Shown: one piece after another, positions 32,673 to 35,654 of the stretch
How the letters are laid out: every line of letters begins with the position of its first letter
Numbering within the stretch: position 1 is the stretch's first letter
Origin: Clostridium luticellarii
GTDB taxonomy: Bacteria > Bacillota > Clostridia > Clostridiales > Clostridiaceae
DNA: 35,654 nt
Direction: 5' to 3'
Assembly (NCBI RefSeq): GCF_002995845.1
Contig: NZ_PVXP01000031.1
Location: 1-35,654, forward strand
Made by a program: the position numbers and the translations under genes
Notes under the pieces: model-generated
Databases searched by the model: none
What the model was told of the DNA's origin: nothing
The model's input: only the letters and a program-made list of their open reading frames with translations

Positions 32673-33799
32673 TAAATACCCTCCTCATCATTTAAAAATT
32701 GAGTACTTAACACCGTTATAAGACTACTTCTAGTAATAAGCCCAACCAATTTACTTTTGCTATTTAAAACAGGTACATATCCTATTCTATTATCATTTAT
32801 CTCCTGAAGTACATCAACTATGCTGTCTTCTTCAGATACTGTAAATACGTCTTTTTCCATTATGTTTTTTAATCTCAGTGTTTTATCCATACTTTTTCTT
32901 ATATCCTTAAAGGTTACTATTCCAAGAAGTGTTAAATCCTTATTTACTACCATAAGGCTGTCTACTTTGTTTGCCCTCATTATTTCTACCGATTGAACTA
33001 TGGTTCTCTCTGAATTGGTCATTACCGGATTGGTTATCATTATGTCCTTTGCTTTTATGAACTCTGGTTTATTCCAAATTCTGTTTTTACCTATAAATTC
33101 TTCTACAAAACCATGAGACGGATTTTTTAATATTTTTTCAGGAGTATCAAATTGAAGTATATTGCCATCTTTCATTATGCATATTCTATCTCCAAGCTTT
33201 ATTGCCTCATCCATATCATGGGTTACAAATACTATAGTCTTTTTTAACTGCTGCTGGAGACTGAACAACTCATCCTGAAGCTGGTTCCTGCTTATAGGAT
33301 CAAGAGCACTAAAAGGTTCATCCATAAGTACTATGTCCGGATTCATGGCAAATGCTCTTGCTACACCTACTCTCTGCTGCTGTCCGCCGCTGAGTTCATT
33401 GGGATATCTATCTAAAAACTCTTTTGCATTCATGCCAATCATATCTAAAAGTTCAACAGTTCTATGTTCTATCTTGTCTTCAGACCATTTTTGAAGCCTT
33501 GGTATCAATGTTATATTTTCCCGTATTGTCATATGGGGAAAGAGGCCGGTTTGTTGAATTACATATCCCATATTTCTTCTAAGATTTATAGTATCTTCTT
33601 TCTTTATATTTTTATTATTCACAAAGATATCACCAGAAGTAGGGGTTATAAGTTTGTTTATCATTTTTAAAGTGGTTGTTTTTCCACATCCGCTTGGACC
33701 GATGATTACTGCTAATTCGCCCTTGTGTATCTTCAGGTTTATATTATTCAGTACTTTTTTTTCCTTAAAAGATTTGTTCACGTTTTTGAACTCTATCAT
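32672..33799 (-). CDS. ABC transporter ATP-binding protein with two CBS domains (OpuCA/EgtV class)
   Basis: A 375-residue ATPase. Walker A GPSGCGKTT, Q-loop, signature LSGGQQQRVG and Walker B DIVLMDEPFSALD are complete. Two C-terminal CBS domains begin near residue 250 (IMITNPVMTNSERTIV, then IMEKDVFTVSEEDSIVDVL); in OpuA-type transporters the CBS pair senses ionic strength. It powers the fused permease/binding protein downstream. The ATG is behind GGAGG with a rather long 11-base gap. Transcription should start near 34,000, so the leader is about 200 bases. Confidence 0.92.
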   Translation of the reverse strand: MIEFKNVNKSFKEKKVLNNINLKIHKGELAVIIGPSGCGKTTTLKMINKLITPTSGDIFVNNKNIKKEDTINLRRNMGYVIQQTGLFPHMTIRENITLIPRLQKWSEDKIEHRTVELLDMIGMNAKEFLDRYPNELSGGQQQRVGVARAFAMNPDIVLMDEPFSALDPISRNQLQDELFSLQQQLKKTIVFVTHDMDEAIKLGDRICIMKDGNILQFDTPEKILKNPSHGFVEEFIGKNRIWNKPEFIKAKDIMITNPVMTNSERTIVQSVEIMRANKVDSLMVVNKDLTLLGIVTFKDIRKSMDKTLRLKNIMEKDVFTVSEEDSIVDVLQEINDNRIGYVPVLNSKSKLVGLITRSSLITVLSTQFLNDEEGI

Positions 33800-34106
33800 A
33801 AATTAATTATCCTCCATTCTATCATTTTCATTGTTGCATTATGTTCTGATTTGTTCTGGATATTTTTTAAATTAAGTGATTTCTTGGCTCAGGCGGAACT
33901 ACTCATAGAATAAATTTAAAACAATTCATGTTTTTGCCATGGAAAAAGGATAGGCATAATATTGAATTTATAGGCATAGTATTCATAATAAACATAAGAA
34001 ACAATTTTATTATAACATAAAAGTTGTTACTTGTCATTAATAGGGGACTGACTCCACGATAAAAGATGGAAATCAGGTAAAAAAATAACAGGGTATTTAT
34101 ACCCCA
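33800..34106 (-). other. 307-base gap: long leader of the ABC operon
   Basis: No gene found. Minus-strand transcript from about 34,000 would cover about 200 bases, including a GC-richer patch (33883-33904). I could not match it to a known riboswitch or T-box. The fetB terminator lies at the gap's right end. Confidence 0.5.
34002..34037 (-). promoter_or_regulatory. ABC operon promoter with operator like that of dapB
   Basis: On the minus strand, -35 ATGACA (34037-34032), 17 bases, -10 TATAAT (34014-34009). CAACTT (34026-34021) and AAATTG (34007-34002) form a 5-of-6 inverted repeat, 13 bases apart, around the -10. Alignment with the dapB promoter shows shared TAATGACAA, CAACTT, TATG and TATAAT at the same spacing. 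Confidence 0.75.
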
Positions 34107-34110
34107 TTAT
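34079..34110 (-). terminator. Terminator of the FetAB-type operon
   Basis: An 11-pair stem (two wobble pairs) with a four-base loop, followed on the minus strand by seven T. It overlaps the end of fetB. Confidence 0.8.
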
Positions 34111-34868
34111 TTCAATTGTTTCCTATTATTAAAAAATTTTCTATAGCTTAAATAACAGGCTGTAAAAGAAGATATAGAAGTGGCCGAGAGCAGCATGAAA
34201 GTAACTATTATTTGATATTTGACAGCACTTATAGGTGAGGTGCCTGCTAGGATAAGTCCTGTCATCATACCTGGAAGTGCCACTATTCCCAAGGTTTTGG
34301 CCGAATCGATAGTGGGCATCATTCCAACCCTAATGGAATCTTTTATTATGTTCATGGAAGATTGATAAATATCTGCACCCAGGGATAGTTTTGTTTCAAT
34401 TTCGTCTCTTTTATTTTTAAAGTTTAATTTCATCTGTCTGAAACTCAATCCTAAACTTATCATGGAATTACTGATAATCATACCGCCAATGGGTATTATC
34501 TGATAAGACTCATATCTTATAATTCCCAGAGATACGAGAATTGCCATAGTGATTGATGTTCCCAGAATTATTGATATTATGGATATAGAGAAAACATTTT
34601 TAATTTCATTTCCCCTTTGAGATGCATTGTATGCAGCATTTAATGTCATGAATATCAATAAAAATGTAGTAAAAAATATACTTTTCAATCCAAATATATA
34701 ATCCAGCAAATACCCTACGATAATCAATTGTATTACAGCTCTTGTCACACTTGTAATTATATCTTTTTCAAGGCCTAGTTTCTGCGAATATGAAAAGATA
34801 AGGGAGATCAATACAAGCAATAGGGAAAATAAAATAGAATAAATACTGATATCTTCAGCTCCAGTCAT
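34107..34868 (-). CDS. fetB: FetB-family (UPF0014) ABC permease
   Basis: A 253-residue membrane protein with about seven helices. Family stretches include SVTRAVIQLIIVGYLLDYIF, FMTLNAAYNASQRG, IIPIGGMIISNSMISLG and GMMPTIDSAKTLGIVALPGMMTGLILAGTSP. E. coli FetB, with FetA, exports iron and relieves iron/peroxide stress; other members may carry different metals. The start ATG overlaps the FetA stop (ATGA, 34865-34868), so the pair is coupled. It ends at a terminator. Function here is inferred from the family. Confidence 0.88.
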   Translation of the reverse strand: MTGAEDISIYSILFSLLLVLISLIFSYSQKLGLEKDIITSVTRAVIQLIIVGYLLDYIFGLKSIFFTTFLLIFMTLNAAYNASQRGNEIKNVFSISIISIILGTSITMAILVSLGIIRYESYQIIPIGGMIISNSMISLGLSFRQMKLNFKNKRDEIETKLSLGADIYQSSMNIIKDSIRVGMMPTIDSAKTLGIVALPGMMTGLILAGTSPISAVKYQIIVTFMLLSATSISSFTACYLSYRKFFNNRKQLK

Positions 34869-35521
34869 TTTATAACCTCCAGAGAATTAAATTTTCCATT
34901 TTCAATTGATAAAATTTTGTTTGCATATTTTTTACTCTGCTCTGAATTATGGGTTATCCATAAAATGGTGGTTCCACTATCATTTAGAGATTTAATTACA
35001 TCTTCTACAATAAGAGTATTTTTTTCGTCAAGTGCTGATGTAACCTCATCCAGGAGAAGAATTTCGGGATTGAAAATTAAAGCCCTAATAAGTGCAATCC
35101 TCTGCTTTTCTCCGCCTGAAAGATTATCTATGGATCTGGATAAATATTCTGAACTCATCTTAAAGTTTTTTAGAAGTTCTTTGATCATTGACAGATCCAA
35201 CTTTTTATTTCGTATGAAAAAAGGAAATTTTAAATTATCCATAACGGTATCTCCAAAAAGAGAAGGAGTCTGGAAACAGTATGCGATTTGTCTTCTCCAT
35301 TCTATAGGACCGTATTTAGTATAAGGCATATTTTTATAGAATATATTTCCGTTAGTTGGACTTACAAGCTGCGAGCACAATCTAAAAAAGGTGCTTTTAC
35401 CGCTGCCGGAAGGACCAACTACAGATATGAAATCTCTGTGGTTTACCTCTAAGTAAATATTTTTTAATATGTACCTGTTGTTAACAGCATATGATACATT
35501 TTCAAATTTAAGTAATGCCAT
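34865..35521 (-). CDS. fetA: FetA-family ABC ATP-binding protein
   Basis: A 218-residue ATPase. Walker A is GPSGSGKST, the signature LSGGEKQR and Walker B ILLLDEVTSALD, followed by the switch His in LWITHNSEQS. The short length and the FetB neighbour place it in the FetA group rather than general drug exporters. ATG 35521 is preferred: AGGAG (35533-35537) precedes it by 11 bases, while the longer GTG start at 35533 overlaps that site. An inverted repeat at 35540-35568 lies just upstream and may be an operator. Confidence 0.88.
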   Translation of the reverse strand: MALLKFENVSYAVNNRYILKNIYLEVNHRDFISVVGPSGSGKSTFFRLCSQLVSPTNGNIFYKNMPYTKYGPIEWRRQIAYCFQTPSLFGDTVMDNLKFPFFIRNKKLDLSMIKELLKNFKMSSEYLSRSIDNLSGGEKQRIALIRALIFNPEILLLDEVTSALDEKNTLIVEDVIKSLNDSGTTILWITHNSEQSKKYANKILSIENGKFNSLEVIK

Positions 35522-35539
35522 AAAAATTTTCACTCCTGT

Positions 35540-35568
35540 CTGTAAAATATAACTATTACATTTTACAG
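35540..35568. promoter_or_regulatory. Inverted repeat upstream of fetAB (possible operator)
   Basis: CTGTAAAAT (35540-35548) and ATTTTACAG (35560-35568), nine perfect bases per arm, 11 apart, ending three bases before the AGGAG of fetA. A metal- or stress-responsive repressor is a reasonable guess; no promoter hexamers could be fixed with confidence. Confidence 0.45.
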
Positions 35569-35654
35569 TACCAGTATTAAAATTGAATTAAATTTTCTAA
35601 CATATATTATTATTTTGTACTTAATTTTATATAAACTTTAAATTGTATTTACAT

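Noticed and set aside
33800-34000. Riboswitch (c-di-AMP ydaO type or T-box) in the ABC operon leader
   Set aside because: The patch at 33883-33904 is GC-richer, but conserved riboswitch or T-box core sequences were not found.

Overview
The window is low-GC, AT-rich DNA with clostridial ribosome-binding sites and gene families. It looks like an acetogenic Clostridium of the ljungdahlii/autoethanogenum/carboxidivorans kind. The best pointers are a fused NfnAB transhydrogenase, a methanol/corrinoid methyltransferase cluster with its reductive activator, and an iron-type alcohol dehydrogenase end at the left edge. No rRNA, tRNA, CRISPR array or intact insertion sequence was seen.

Layout. 1-2.9 kb: the tail of an Fe-alcohol dehydrogenase, a 430-base gap with a widely spaced inverted repeat and an apparent acyl-CoA dehydrogenase remnant, then fused nfnAB. 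3.0-4.4 kb: a visibly more GC-rich alkylation-repair operon (alkA remnant, adaA, ogt), probably acquired, whose first gene is internally deleted. 4.4-5.7 kb: an orphan 430-residue coiled-coil-type protein. 5.9-10.0 kb: an envelope-stress type group made of ECF sigma, anti-sigma, two small membrane proteins, a DUF2089 protein without its usual N-terminus, a SHOCT-like protein, a small partner, and an MFS transporter split by one in-frame TGA. 10.1-12 kb: a HEPN-like protein behind a consensus promoter, a DUF6440 protein, and a small Arg/Ser-rich protein overlapping a soluble Hanks-type kinase. 12-13.9 kb: a YczE-like membrane protein, a DUF503 protein and a nitroreductase.

14.1-21.4 kb: the C1 cluster. 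It holds a pterin-type methyltransferase, a corrinoid protein on the opposite strand, the corrinoid activator RACo, MtaC-MtaB for methanol, and a PocR/AraC regulator. Together these can move the methanol methyl group via a corrinoid protein to tetrahydrofolate, so to the methyl branch of the Wood-Ljungdahl pathway; NfnAB would balance NADH, NADPH and ferredoxin.

21.5-29.8 kb: a membrane metallophosphoesterase, a glycerol-dehydrogenase-family enzyme, a six-repeat PLL-like beta-propeller protein with a possible sporulation promoter, a ferredoxin-domain aldo/keto reductase, an RlmL-type rRNA methyltransferase, DbpA helicase and a patch of decayed genes. 30-35.6 kb: DapB, a betaine/ergothioneine-class ABC operon with a fused permease-binding protein, and a FetAB-type metal ABC transporter, all on the minus strand. 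DapB and the betaine-class operon have nearly the same promoter/operator, which suggests one shared regulator.
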